Below, piece by piece: positions 44,216 to 53,227 of a DNA stretch of 64,000 nucleotides (positions within the stretch are counted from its first letter, which is position 1; every line of letters starts with the position of its first letter). The position numbers were made by a program, and so were the translations under genes. The notes below the pieces were generated by a model, which saw only the letters and a list, made by a program, of their open reading frames with translations, searched no databases and had not been told where the DNA came from. Source of the DNA: Planctomonas sp. JC2975 (GTDB taxonomy: Bacteria; Actinomycetota; Actinomycetes; Actinomycetales; Microbacteriaceae); contig NZ_JABEKS010000001.1 of assembly GCF_012985205.1 (NCBI RefSeq), positions 496,001 through 560,000 of the forward strand, in the 5' to 3' direction.

Positions 44216-44221
44216 AGACTA
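44216..44221 (-). promoter_or_regulatory. -10 box for leuL-leuA
   Basis: Minus-strand TAGTCT, 7 nt before the leader GTG. Confidence 0.5.
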
Positions 44222-44265
44222 CACCCGGCGACGTGTGCACTTGCCTGCGCCGTGGAGCCCCGAGG

Positions 44266-45132
44266 TCACGCCTTGGCCACGAAACGCTGCCGGATGCTGC
44301 CCAGTCCCTCGATCTCGCTGGTCACGGTCTGCCCGGCCTCGAGGTAGACCCTGGGGTTGCGGCCGAGGCCGACGCCATCCGGCGTACCCGTGAAGATCAC
44401 GTCGCCAGGGAGCAGTTCGACCAGCGCGGACAGACGAGCGACGAGCGTGGGAATGGGGAAGATCATGTGCCTGGTCCGGCCGTTCTGCAGCACCTCTGTC
44501 GTGCCGTCCGCACGCGTCAGGGTGCAGCCGATGGCCAGGTCGGAGCGGTCGGATCCCTGCGCCAGCTCGTCGAGGGTGACCACGGCCGGCCCGATGGGAG
44601 CGAAGTTCTTCAGGGACTTGCCGATCGAGAACTGCGAGGGGTCGCCCCAGAACTGCACGGTGCGGTCGCTGATGTCCTGTCCGATCGTGAGGCCGGCGAT
44701 GTGGTCCCAGGCGTCCGACTCGGCGATGTCGCGGCCGCCCTTGCCGATCACGGCCACCAGCTCGACCTCCCAGTCCACGGTGTCGCCCGTGAGCTCGACG
44801 TCGACATCGGCCCCGGCGAAGCTCGAGACGAACTTGGTGAAGACCATCGGGTTCTCCGGGACGCTGAGCCCGGACTCCCCCGCGTGGCTGGCGTAGTTGA
44901 GACCGATCGCGAAGACCTGCGGCGGACGCGGGACCGCAGGGCCGAGCTGTCGTGCGTCGTACGCGACGCCCTCGGAGGCATCCTGGGTCGCAGCCCACGC
45001 CACGAAGTCGTCCCACACTTCGTAGACGGCTTGCGGATGCGAGGCGAAACGCCCCGCGCTGGCGCTCTCCACATCGAGGGCACGGTCGTCGGTGAGGAGG
45101 ACGAGACGTCCGGAGAGGTTTGCGATACGCAA
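44266..45132 (-). CDS. Fumarylacetoacetate hydrolase family protein
   Basis: 288 residues. The FAH-fold C-terminal domain has FAIGLNYASHAGESG, NPMVFTKFVSSF, the metal ligands DWEVELVAVIGKGGRD (E-V-E motif) and IFTGTPDGVGLGRNP. Members hydrolyse acylpyruvates or decarboxylate/isomerise aromatic-degradation intermediates; the exact substrate is not evident. Start is TTG 45132 with AGG nearby. It is followed 67 nt upstream by the alpha/beta hydrolase on the same strand, so a two-gene catabolic operon is possible. Confidence 0.85.
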   Translation of the reverse strand: MRIANLSGRLVLLTDDRALDVESASAGRFASHPQAVYEVWDDFVAWAATQDASEGVAYDARQLGPAVPRPPQVFAIGLNYASHAGESGLSVPENPMVFTKFVSSFAGADVDVELTGDTVDWEVELVAVIGKGGRDIAESDAWDHIAGLTIGQDISDRTVQFWGDPSQFSIGKSLKNFAPIGPAVVTLDELAQGSDRSDLAIGCTLTRADGTTEVLQNGRTRHMIFPIPTLVARLSALVELLPGDVIFTGTPDGVGLGRNPRVYLEAGQTVTSEIEGLGSIRQRFVAKA

Positions 45133-45199
45133 CGCAGCCTGCTTTCGTGTCGAAGAGGAAGGGACGGAAACATCGGATGTCTCCGGCCGTTCTTGAACT

Positions 45200-45964
45200 C
45201 TAGCGCGTGAGGAAGTCGCGGATGCTCACGCCCAGTGCCCGGTCAGTCACGGCGCTCATGTGATTGCCGGGGATCTCGACGTAGCGGGCGAGCGGCATCG
45301 CATCCGCAAGTTCGGCACCGGATCCGAGTCCGTGGTCGTCGGCGCCGATCACGACGAGCGTTGGCGTCGTGATCTCGGCGAGCTCCGCCTCTGTCGCGCC
45401 GACCGAGGTGTCCAGAACGAGCCGCAGTGCAACGGGATCCCCGTCGTTCGTCTTGAGGAACGCCTCCGACCGCCACTCCGCGCTCCCGCGTCGGTGACTG
45501 CCGAGCCCCTCGAACACGCCGCGGTAGAACTCGTTGCGCTTGTCCACCTCGGTGATGCCGGCGAGCCCCATGCCGGCGACGACCGCGCGGCCGGGATCGG
45601 CGCCGCGCACCAGCATCCGCACCGTCGTGCGCGCCCCCAGAGAGTAGCCGCCGAGGTCGTAGTCCGTCAGGCCGAGGTGATCGATCAGGGCGAAGGCGTC
45701 GTCGGCGAGCACGTCTCGCGTGTACCGCTGGGGTTCGTGGGACCTGTCGCTGCCGCCGTGCGCGCGCAGATCGGGCATGATCACCCGGAACCCGGCCTCG
45801 GCGAGAATGTCGGCCGTGCCGTACCTGACCCAGTTGACGTATCCCGTGGAGAAGAATCCGTGGATGAGCACGAGCGGATGTCCTTCGCCGAGTTCGCGGT
45901 ACGCCATGGTCGCGCCATCGGCGGCGGGAAAGTGGTTCAGCGGCAGATCCGGACGACGAGGCAC
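45200..45964 (-). CDS. Alpha/beta hydrolase
   Basis: 254 residues. The oxyanion HGF is in LVLIHGFFSTGY, the nucleophile Ser is in LGGYSLGARTT, the acid is in VIGADDHGLG, and the His is in EIPGNHMSAV. There is no signal peptide. The substrate is unknown. GTG 45964 is 6 nt downstream of TACCCT, a leaderless arrangement. It is followed by the FAH-family gene, and the two may act on the same compound. Confidence 0.85.
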   Translation of the reverse strand: MPRRPDLPLNHFPAADGATMAYRELGEGHPLVLIHGFFSTGYVNWVRYGTADILAEAGFRVIMPDLRAHGGSDRSHEPQRYTRDVLADDAFALIDHLGLTDYDLGGYSLGARTTVRMLVRGADPGRAVVAGMGLAGITEVDKRNEFYRGVFEGLGSHRRGSAEWRSEAFLKTNDGDPVALRLVLDTSVGATEAELAEITTPTLVVIGADDHGLGSGAELADAMPLARYVEIPGNHMSAVTDRALGVSIRDFLTR

Positions 45965-45970
45965 CTCACC

Positions 45971-45976
45971 AGGGTA
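45971..45976 (-). promoter_or_regulatory. -10 box (leaderless) for the alpha/beta hydrolase
   Basis: Minus-strand TACCCT followed by GGTGAG and GTG 45964. Confidence 0.5.
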
Positions 45977-46027
45977 GACGCGCGTGCGCTCGGTCTCGTC
46001 GAGCCGGACATCCGCACCGCGACAGCT

Positions 46028-47482
46028 CTATTCGGTCGCCATGGCATCGACCGGTGAGACCCGCACTGCACGACGTGCGGCGACTGCGGATGCCAGGGCG
46101 GCCAACACGATCCCACCCGCGGCGATGACCGCGACGACACTCCACGGGATGTCGAGTGCGATGAGCCCGTGCACGGCGCTGCCCATCAGCGACTGAGCGG
46201 CCGCCCATCCGTAGATGCAGCCAAGGACGAAGCCGAACAGGAGCGCGGTGATCGTGACATGGCCGCTCTCGATCGCGATCATGCCTCGAAGCTGGCCGCG
46301 GCTGAAGCCGAGCGAGCGGAGCAGGCCGAGCTCTCTGGTGCGCTGGAGCACGCCCATCAGCATCGTGTTCACGAGACCGACGCCGGCGATCAGGGCGGAG
46401 AATCCGATCAGTCCGGTCAGCACCCAGAGAGCGACTGTCACCGACTGGTCGAGCATCGCCAGGTCGGCGGACGAGTGGTCGAATCGCGCCGTGACGGCGT
46501 CACGGAACCCGGTGAGCGCGACGGCGAACGTCGTGACGAGCGTGACGCCGATGACGAGTGCGATGCTGCTGCGGGCGCTGCGCTCCGGATACCTGCCGAC
46601 TCCGGCGACAGCGATGCGTCCGGCCGGCCCTCCGCGCCAGAGACGTCCGACCACACGCAGCATCGGCGGCATGATCCGTCCGGCGCCGAGCACGATGCCG
46701 GTGAACGACAGCACCCCGCCGAGGAACGCGATGAGAAGTCCGGCGGGGCTGATGAGCCCGGCGAAGGCACCCAGTGCGAGGAGCATCCCTCCGATCACTA
46801 TCAGGGCGACCATGCCGGCGGAGGCGATTCGCGCGCGTCGCCGTGGCGCATCCTGCACCGCGGCGACGGCCGTCGCCTCCAGGGGACTCACCGTCGTGAC
46901 GCCGCGGCATCCGATCCACGCCGCCCACCACGTCGTCAGCACGACGACCACGGCGGGCAACACGGCGAACGGCGTGTCGAGCGAGTAGTCCGCTGCTGGC
47001 AGCCAGCCGCCGGCGATCCCCGATCGCACCACGAGCAGTGCCACGAGCAGACCGACCAGCGCGCCGACGACCGCCCCGATGACGCCCGCCCCGAGGCCCT
47101 CGAGCGCGACCGCGCGGCGCACTTCCCTGCCTTCGGCACCCACCAGTCGCAGCAACGCGATCGAGCGGCGACGGCCGGCGATGACGGCTCCGAACGCGTT
47201 GATGGTCACCACGCAGCCGACATAGACGGCCACCGCCAGGAACACGGATGCGACCACGCTCAGGCCGATTCCGATCTTGTCAGAGGCGGCATCCGCGCCG
47301 GTCGCGCCGACAACGCCGGAGACCACGACGACCGATTCGACGAGGATCGTGCCGAAGAGACTCGTCATCGCCCCGACCACGAGCGTCGACGCATGGTCGC
47401 GTCGGCGACCGGTCCGAAGTGCGGTTCCTCGGCGTGCGCCACGCGATGGTGCGGCGGCGGCGGGCAGTGCCGTCCCCGTCAC
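46028..47482 (-). CDS. FtsX-like ABC transporter permease
   Basis: 484 residues with about eight membrane helices in two FtsX units. The first is at about 45-170, with [29 protein letters not shown] as the family's coupling region, here cut to [15 protein letters not shown]. The second is at about 360-470, with [20 protein letters not shown]. It lacks the big extracytoplasmic domain of MacB. GTG 47482 overlaps the ATPase stop (GTGA). With the ATPase it likely exports or senses an antimicrobial peptide or lipid, together with the two-component pair upstream. Confidence 0.88.
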   Translation of the reverse strand: MTGTALPAAAAPSRGARRGTALRTGRRRDHASTLVVGAMTSLFGTILVESVVVVSGVVGATGADAASDKIGIGLSVVASVFLAVAVYVGCVVTINAFGAVIAGRRRSIALLRLVGAEGREVRRAVALEGLGAGVIGAVVGALVGLLVALLVVRSGIAGGWLPAADYSLDTPFAVLPAVVVVLTTWWAAWIGCRGVTTVSPLEATAVAAVQDAPRRRARIASAGMVALIVIGGMLLALGAFAGLISPAGLLIAFLGGVLSFTGIVLGAGRIMPPMLRVVGRLWRGGPAGRIAVAGVGRYPERSARSSIALVIGVTLVTTFAVALTGFRDAVTARFDHSSADLAMLDQSVTVALWVLTGLIGFSALIAGVGLVNTMLMGVLQRTRELGLLRSLGFSRGQLRGMIAIESGHVTITALLFGFVLGCIYGWAAAQSLMGSAVHGLIALDIPWSVVAVIAAGGIVLAALASAVAARRAVRVSPVDAMATE

Positions 47483-48249
47483 GCGCTCGCCCCTGCCGAC
47501 TCCACACCGAGCATGATGCGCGACACGTCTTCGGCGGATGCCCGGCCCAGGTCGTCGACGACCCGACCATCGGCCAGCACCAGGATCCGATCGGCGAAGC
47601 TCGCCGCGACCGGATCGTGCGTGACCATCGCGATGCTCTGTCCGTGCACGCTCGAGGCCTCCGCGAGCAGCGCAAGCACCTCGCGTCCCGTTCGGGAGTC
47701 GAGGTTGCCCGTCGGTTCGTCTGCGAAGATCACGCTCGGCCGGGTGGCCAGGGCGCGTGCGATCGCCACGCGCTGCTGCTGTCCGCCCGAGAGCTCGTGC
47801 GGACGATGCCCGAGGCGGTCCGTCAAACCCAGGGTGTCCACGAGCTGTGCGATCCAGGCCTCGTCTTCGGCGCTCGAACGTCGTCCGTCGAGCTCGAACG
47901 GGAGGCGGATGTTCGCCAGCACGTCGAGCACAGGCACGAGGTTGAACGACTGGAACACGAATCCGGCGGCTCGGCGCCTGACCCGCGTGAGCTCGCGGTC
48001 GCCGAGCCCGCTCAGCTCGGCGTCGCCGAGCCAGACGCGGCCGTCGGTCGGCGAATCCAGTCCGGCCATCATGTGCATGAGCGTCGACTTGCCGGATCCG
48101 CTGGCGCCGATGATGGCGGTGAACTGGCCCGCGCGCAGGCCGACCGAGACGTCGTCGAGCGCTGTGACCGCGCTGGCTCCGCTGCCGTAAATCTTGGTGA
48201 GGCCCGCGACGCGCGCGGCCAGTCCCATGTCGGACGAAGTGATCTCCAT
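47479..48249 (-). CDS. ABC transporter ATP-binding protein (LolD/MacB type)
   Basis: 256 residues. Walker A is [18 protein letters not shown], the Q loop is [14 protein letters not shown], the signature is [16 protein letters not shown], Walker B is [16 protein letters not shown], and the switch His is in MVTHDP. The MacB/BceA-like features (GNLDS, FQSFNL) match the FtsX-type permease encoded next. ATG 48249 is chosen, with GGTGG upstream; ATG 48228 would be 7 residues shorter. A TAGCGT box lies 8 nt before 48249. Confidence 0.9.
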   Translation of the reverse strand: MEITSSDMGLAARVAGLTKIYGSGASAVTALDDVSVGLRAGQFTAIIGASGSGKSTLMHMMAGLDSPTDGRVWLGDAELSGLGDRELTRVRRRAAGFVFQSFNLVPVLDVLANIRLPFELDGRRSSAEDEAWIAQLVDTLGLTDRLGHRPHELSGGQQQRVAIARALATRPSVIFADEPTGNLDSRTGREVLALLAEASSVHGQSIAMVTHDPVAASFADRILVLADGRVVDDLGRASAEDVSRIMLGVESAGASA

Positions 48250-48400
48250 GACCACCGACGCTACGGGCGGCGATGGGGCTAGGCATCCGGCGGCGGAGGC
48301 ATCCGTTGTCCACCTCAGGGATGACATCCGGCGACCGGTCGTGGCGGAGCCTCGAGACAGGCGAGCAGGCCCGCTGGCCAGCCGAACCGTCGGAACGGCT

Positions 48401-49057
48401 CTACTCGACCAGTCCGTTCTCGTACGCGAAGGCGACCAGCTGCACGCGGTCCCGCAGGCTGAGCTTCGCGAGCACGCGAGAGATGTGCGTCTTCACCGTG
48501 GCCTCGGACAGGTACTCGTGCTCGGCGATCTCCGAATTGCTGAGCGCCCTGGCTGCGAGATCGAAGATCTGGCGCTCCCTGGCCGTGAGGGCCTGGAGCT
48601 CGACGGGCGCGCGCCGCGGCTCCTGCGCCGTGAACTGTTCGAGAAGCCGTCGCGTTGCGGAGGCCGCGATCACGGCGTTGCCCGCGTGCACCGTGCGAAT
48701 GGCCGCGAGCAGGAACTCCGGATCGGCATCCTTCAGCACGAACCCGCTCGCCCCGGCTTGGATGGCGCGCGCTGCGCTCTCGTCCACGTCGAACGTCGTC
48801 AGAACCAGAACGCGCGGCGTGGAACCGAGGCCCAGCTCGACGATCCGGGCTGTGGCCGCCACGCCGTCGAGTTCGGGCATGCGGATGTCCATGAGCAGCA
48901 CGTCCGGACGCGCCGAGGAGGCGAGCTGCACGGCCTCGAGGCCGTTGGACGCCTCACCGGCGAACTCAAGATCCGCCTGGGACTCGATCAACATGCGCAC
49001 GCCCGCGCGGAACAGCGCCTGATCGTCCACCAGTCCGACTCGGATCCGTTCGCTCAC
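48401..49057 (-). CDS. NarL/LuxR-family response regulator
   Basis: 218 residues. The receiver has VGLVDDQALFRAGV, VLLMDIRMPELDG (phospho-Asp) and FVLKDADP. The LuxR helix-turn-helix has LTARERQIFDLAARALSNSEIAEHEYLSEATVKTHIS (positions about 150-186). GTG 49057 overlaps the kinase stop as GTGA. With the adjacent ABC transporter it is likely the transporter's regulator. Confidence 0.9.
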   Translation of the reverse strand: MSERIRVGLVDDQALFRAGVRMLIESQADLEFAGEASNGLEAVQLASSARPDVLLMDIRMPELDGVAATARIVELGLGSTPRVLVLTTFDVDESAARAIQAGASGFVLKDADPEFLLAAIRTVHAGNAVIAASATRRLLEQFTAQEPRRAPVELQALTARERQIFDLAARALSNSEIAEHEYLSEATVKTHISRVLAKLSLRDRVQLVAFAYENGLVE

Positions 49058-50250
49058 GACACAGCCTTTCCCGCCGGTGCGATCGGCAGCACGGCATTCA
49101 CCTCGTACATTCCGCTCATCATGCCGCCGGCCGAGAGGCTGCCGCCCGCCAGTGCAGCACGCTCGCGCATGCCTGGAACACCGTGCCCGGCAGGCGGCGT
49201 TCCGTCCGCAGCGACAGTCGGCGCCCCCTCCCTTCGCACGACGTTGCGCACCCGCAGGTGCACTCCTTCCGACTCCCACAGCACGTCGAGATCGACGGTC
49301 TCGGTCGGCTCGCCGTGCCGGAGCGCGTTCGTCAGCGCCTCCTGCAGGATGCGGTAGGCGGCCATACCCGTTCCCTGCAGCAACGGCACCGGCGTGCCGC
49401 TCGTGGACTCCGCGATGTGCAGGCCTGCGCGGCGCATGCCCGCCACCAACGCCGGGAGGTCGTCGAGCGAGGGCTGCGGCCCGTCCGGCACCTCTTGGCG
49501 TAGCTGTGTCAGGAGCAGCCGAACCTCGATGAGGGCCGAACGTGCGGTCGAGGAGATGGTGGCCAGAGCATCCGATTGCACCTGCGGGCTGCCGGCTCCG
49601 GCATAGCGGGCGCCGTCGGCCTGGGCGATGACGACGGCCAGCGAGTGGGCGACGACGTCGTGCATGTCGCGTGCGATGCTCGTTCGCTCTTGCTCGATCG
49701 CGGACTCGTATGCCGCGCGCTGGGCTGCGACCGCCGCCTGCACCCTCGTCTCGCGCGACTGCCGCACGGTGCGCGCCAGCAGGCCGAGCGTCCAGCTCAG
49801 TCCGAAGAGGGTGATCATGCCGATGCTCAGGGCGAACAGCGTGACCAGGGTGTGCGAGACACCACCGACGGGGTTGAAATACGAATCGCGCGACGCAAGT
49901 GTCAGGTAGAGGGCGGCGATGACACCGCCGCCGACCGCGGACGCCAGTCCCAGCCAGCGCACCGTGCGGCCGCCGTACGCGGCTGTCGCGTACGCAACGC
50001 CGAGCACGGCGACATCCGCCACGGTCGCGGGCAGGAGTGTGATCATCTGCAGCAGCGCAGCACCCCACACCCCGGCGAGGGCGATCGCAGGTGACAGCCG
50101 GCGCACGGCCAGCGCGCCGCACATCAGAAGCACGACCACCGGACCGGCGAGCGGCGATTCGGCCGCTGCGCTCCAGATCGAGACCAGCAGGAGCAGGCTC
50201 GCCACGACGATGTCGTAGATGAGCTGAGCTCTGCTGATGGAACGGATCAC
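49054..50250 (-). CDS. NarL-system sensor histidine kinase (HisKA_3)
   Basis: 398 residues. Five or six N-terminal helices (about 10-155) have short loops. The phospho-His is in SIARDMHDVVAHSLAVVIAQ. The ATPase domain has RILQEALTNALRHGE and GHGVPGMRERAALAGG. GTG 50250 is exactly at +1 of a TACCGT box. It pairs with the regulator by a 4-nt overlap. Without an extracellular domain it is likely an intramembrane sensor, as in antimicrobial-peptide systems beside FtsX-type transporters. Confidence 0.9.
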   Translation of the reverse strand: MIRSISRAQLIYDIVVASLLLLVSIWSAAAESPLAGPVVVLLMCGALAVRRLSPAIALAGVWGAALLQMITLLPATVADVAVLGVAYATAAYGGRTVRWLGLASAVGGGVIAALYLTLASRDSYFNPVGGVSHTLVTLFALSIGMITLFGLSWTLGLLARTVRQSRETRVQAAVAAQRAAYESAIEQERTSIARDMHDVVAHSLAVVIAQADGARYAGAGSPQVQSDALATISSTARSALIEVRLLLTQLRQEVPDGPQPSLDDLPALVAGMRRAGLHIAESTSGTPVPLLQGTGMAAYRILQEALTNALRHGEPTETVDLDVLWESEGVHLRVRNVVRREGAPTVAADGTPPAGHGVPGMRERAALAGGSLSAGGMMSGMYEVNAVLPIAPAGKAVS

Positions 50251-50256
50251 CCGTCA

Positions 50257-50262
50257 ACGGTA
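50257..50262 (-). promoter_or_regulatory. -10 box (leaderless) for the second two-component operon
   Basis: Minus-strand TACCGT, 6 nt before GTG 50250. Confidence 0.55.
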
Positions 50263-50382
50263 CGCGGTGCAGGCGTCCGACCACGGGCGATCGGAACCGA
50301 ATCATCCTGCAGACGGATGCCTGTGCATCCGCAGCAGCATCTGCCGCGGCGCGTCAATGGCTCGCTGCCTGCAACGGCGGCC

Positions 50383-51327
50383 TCAGAACCCGAGGCGCCC
50401 CAGCTGCTTCGGATCCCGCTGCCACTCCTTGGCCACCTTCACGCGGATCGACAGGAACACCTTGCCTCCGACGAGCGGCTCGATCTGCTTGCGTGCGCTC
50501 TCCCCGATCGCCCGAAGACGCGAGCCGCCCTTGCCGATCACGATCGCCTTCTGGCTGTCCCGCTCGACGAAGAGGTTCGCGTAGATCTCCGTGATCGGCT
50601 TGTCTTCCCGCTCGACAATGTCGTCGATTGTGACGGCCAGCGAGTGCGGCAGCTCGTCGCGCACGTCCTCCAGCACCGACTCCCTGATGTACTCCGCGAT
50701 GCGGTCCTCGAGCTGTTCGTCCGTGATCGTGTCGTCCGGATACAGCTGCGGCGACGAGGGCAGCAGCGCGATCAGCTCATCGACGAGCTCGTCGAGCTGG
50801 TGGCCGCGCACGGCGGACAGCGGGATGATCAGATCCCACTCCCGCAGTTCGGACACCGCCACCAGCTGATCCGCGACGGCCGCCTTGGACGCGATGTCGG
50901 TCTTCGTGACGATCGCGACCTTCTTCGCTCGCGGATAATCGTCGAGCCGTTCGTTGATGAAGCGGTCTCCCGGGCCGATCTTCTCGTCGGCGGGCACGCA
51001 GAATCCGATCACGTCGACGTCGCCGAGGGTGGACTGCACGAGTGAGTTGAGCCGCTCGCCGAGGAGTGTGCGCGGTCGGTGCATGCCCGGGGTGTCCACG
51101 ACGATGAGCTGGCCGTCCGGCCGATTGACGATGCCACGGATGGCACGCCGTGTGGTCTGCGGCTTGGAGCTCGTGATGGCGACCTTTTCGCCGACGAGGG
51201 CGTTCATCAGCGTCGACTTGCCCACATTGGGCCGGCCGACGAAGGAGACGAAGCCCGCACGGAATACCGGTTCCTGCACGGCCTCGCCGCCTGCCGGATC
51301 GTCCTTCGGTCGCTTCTGCCTGCTCAT
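50383..51327 (-). CDS. era: GTPase Era
   Basis: Binds the 3' end of 16S rRNA and checkpoints small-subunit assembly. It has 314 residues. G1 is GRPNVGKST, G3 is DTPGMHRPR and G4 is TKTD. The KH domain at the C-terminus has KAIVIGKGGSRLRAIGESARKQIE (shortened here as VIGKGGSRLRAIG). Its ATG overlaps the CBS-protein stop by 4 nt. Fits the ybeY-CBS-era order common in actinobacteria. Confidence 0.96.
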   Translation of the reverse strand: MSRQKRPKDDPAGGEAVQEPVFRAGFVSFVGRPNVGKSTLMNALVGEKVAITSSKPQTTRRAIRGIVNRPDGQLIVVDTPGMHRPRTLLGERLNSLVQSTLGDVDVIGFCVPADEKIGPGDRFINERLDDYPRAKKVAIVTKTDIASKAAVADQLVAVSELREWDLIIPLSAVRGHQLDELVDELIALLPSSPQLYPDDTITDEQLEDRIAEYIRESVLEDVRDELPHSLAVTIDDIVEREDKPITEIYANLFVERDSQKAIVIGKGGSRLRAIGESARKQIEPLVGGKVFLSIRVKVAKEWQRDPKQLGRLGF

Positions 51328-52688
51328 CGGTCGTGTCCTCTCCCTCGGCCGCCCGCCTGGGCGGGGACGGGTCCGGTGTGGTGTTCGCTCGAGCTGCGTT
51401 CGCGACCGTCGGCGGACACCGCGCCGAGGTCGAACAGTGTCGTGTCCCGTCGCGCGACAACCGTGCTGATCCGACGCGAGCGTCCTTCCGAGCGCTCGGC
51501 GGTGAGCAACAGGCCGTCCACCGTCGCGACGGATCCCTCGACAGGGAGCCTTCCGAGCGCCTTCGCCAGGAGCCCGCCGACGGAGTCGACGTCGTCGTCG
51601 TCGAGTTCCAGTCCGAAGAGGTCGCCCAGTTCGTCGACAGCGAGCCGCGCGCTCACGCGATACGTGTCATCCCCGAGGGGCTCGACGAGCGGAACCTCGT
51701 GGTCGTACTCGTCCGAGATGTCACCGACGAGCTCCTCGATCAGGTCTTCCAGCGTGACGAGCCCTGCGATCCCGCCGTATTCGTCCACCACCATGGCGAG
51801 ATGGTTGGACTCCAGCTGCATCTGTCGCAGCAGCGCGTCGACGTTCTTCGACTCCGGCACGAAGAGCGCAGTACGCGCGAGCTCCGCGATACCGGCCACG
51901 TCGACGTCGAGCGGTCGCTCGTACGCCTGCTTGGCAACGTCGCGCAGGTACAGGATGCCGAGCACCTCGTCGGCGTCGTCGCCCACAACCGGCATGCGCG
52001 AGACGCCCTTGGCGAGGAAGAGGCTCATCGCGCCGGCGACCGTCGCATCCGAATCCACCGTGATCATGTCGGTGCGCGGGATCATCACCTCGCGCACCAG
52101 CGTCTCGTTGAACTCGAAGATCGAATGGATCAGCTCCCGGTCGTCCTCCTCGAGGACGTCGAGCTCAGCCGCTTCGTCCACAATGCTGAGCAGCTGCTCC
52201 TCGTTCACGACGGCAGCCGAACGTGCCCGTGACGGAGTCACGCGGTTGCCCAGCTCGACGAGGCCTCGCGCGATGGGCCCGATGAGCACGCGGATGCCGT
52301 GCACGAGCCACGCGGTCCCCGCCAGCAATCCCTTCGCGTGCGCTCTGCCGACGCTGCGCGGGCTGGTCCCGACGAGCACGAAGGACGCACCCGTCATGAT
52401 CGCCGCCGAGAGGATCAGCGCCAGCCACCACTGAGGGAAGATGCTCGCGAACGCGAGGGTGACGAGCACCGCTGCCGTCGTCTCCGCGATGATGCGGCTG
52501 AAGCTCACCGCGTTCAGGTGCGCGCCGGGATCGGCGGCGATCGCCTCCAGGGAACGCCGGAATCGCGACGTCTGCGCCAGCTCTGCGATGTCCGCGCGGG
52601 ACTGCACGGAGATCGCCGCGTCGACCGCGGCCATGAGCCCGCCGAACGCCACCAGCAGCAGCGCGATGACGAAGAACAGCGCGATCAC
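51324..52688 (-). CDS. CNNM/CBS-domain transporter-like protein (hemolysin C/CorC type)
   Basis: 454 residues. The N-terminal CNNM membrane domain has about four helices (1-170, FFVIALLLVAFGGLMAAVDAA). Two CBS domains follow (about 205-325, VMIPRTDMITVDSDATV and YGGIAGLVTLEDLIEELVG). A CorC_HlyC transporter-associated domain and a polar 40-residue tail finish it. Related proteins export Mg2+ or Na+ with ATP binding by CBS. GTG 52688 is 10 nt after the ybeY stop. Coupled to era by ATGA. Confidence 0.88.
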   Translation of the reverse strand: MIALFFVIALLLVAFGGLMAAVDAAISVQSRADIAELAQTSRFRRSLEAIAADPGAHLNAVSFSRIIAETTAAVLVTLAFASIFPQWWLALILSAAIMTGASFVLVGTSPRSVGRAHAKGLLAGTAWLVHGIRVLIGPIARGLVELGNRVTPSRARSAAVVNEEQLLSIVDEAAELDVLEEDDRELIHSIFEFNETLVREVMIPRTDMITVDSDATVAGAMSLFLAKGVSRMPVVGDDADEVLGILYLRDVAKQAYERPLDVDVAGIAELARTALFVPESKNVDALLRQMQLESNHLAMVVDEYGGIAGLVTLEDLIEELVGDISDEYDHEVPLVEPLGDDTYRVSARLAVDELGDLFGLELDDDDVDSVGGLLAKALGRLPVEGSVATVDGLLLTAERSEGRSRRISTVVARRDTTLFDLGAVSADGRERSSSEHHTGPVPAQAGGRGRGHDR

Positions 52689-52698
52689 GGCCCGCCGC

Positions 52699-53160
52699 CT
52701 ATCGTCGGCGTTCGGCGACCGCGAAGCCCACCAGGATGTCGCGCTGAATGGCGAACATCTCGCGCTCCTCCTCGGGCTCGGCGTGGTCGAATCCGAGCAG
52801 GTGGAGGATGCCGTGCGCCGTCAGCAACTTGAGCTCGTCCATCAGGTCGTGTCCGGCGGTCTCCGCCTGGGCTCCTGCCACCTGCGGGCACAGCACGACA
52901 TCGCCGAGCAGGCCGGCAGGCGTCGGCTCGTCCTCGGTTCCCGGACGCAGCTCGTCCATCGGGAAGCTGAGCACGTCCGTCGGCCCCGGCTCGTCCATCC
53001 ACTGAACGTGCAGCTGCTCCATCGCCGCCTCGTCGACGAGCAGGATCGCCAGCTCCGCCTCGGTGGAGACGTGCATCATGTCGAGCGCGTACGCGGCGAG
53101 ACGCTGAAGAGCCGCTTCGTCGACCTCGATCGCCGACTCGTTGTTGACTTCGATGCTCAC
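52699..53160 (-). CDS. ybeY: Endoribonuclease YbeY (16S rRNA maturation)
   Basis: 153-residue zinc metalloprotein acting in 16S 3'-end processing and rRNA quality control. The zinc motif is HGILHLLGFDHAEPEE and the central strand is TDVLSFPMDE. GTG 53160 has CAGGAC upstream and starts just before the conserved SIEVNNES region. It lies between phoH and the CBS protein as in most bacteria; here 67 nt separate it from phoH rather than the usual overlap. Confidence 0.94.
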   Translation of the reverse strand: MSIEVNNESAIEVDEAALQRLAAYALDMMHVSTEAELAILLVDEAAMEQLHVQWMDEPGPTDVLSFPMDELRPGTEDEPTPAGLLGDVVLCPQVAGAQAETAGHDLMDELKLLTAHGILHLLGFDHAEPEEEREMFAIQRDILVGFAVAERRR

Positions 53161-53227
53161 GGTGTCCTGCTCGTTCTCATTCGGATGGCTGCTGATCTCG
53201 GTATTCGGCGGGAGCTGCGTCGACGCC

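Noticed and set aside
46169-48190. 673-codon plus-strand frame across the ABC transporter genes
   Set aside because: The minus strand encodes Walker motifs and FtsX signatures; the plus frame is Arg/Asp/His-rich noise.
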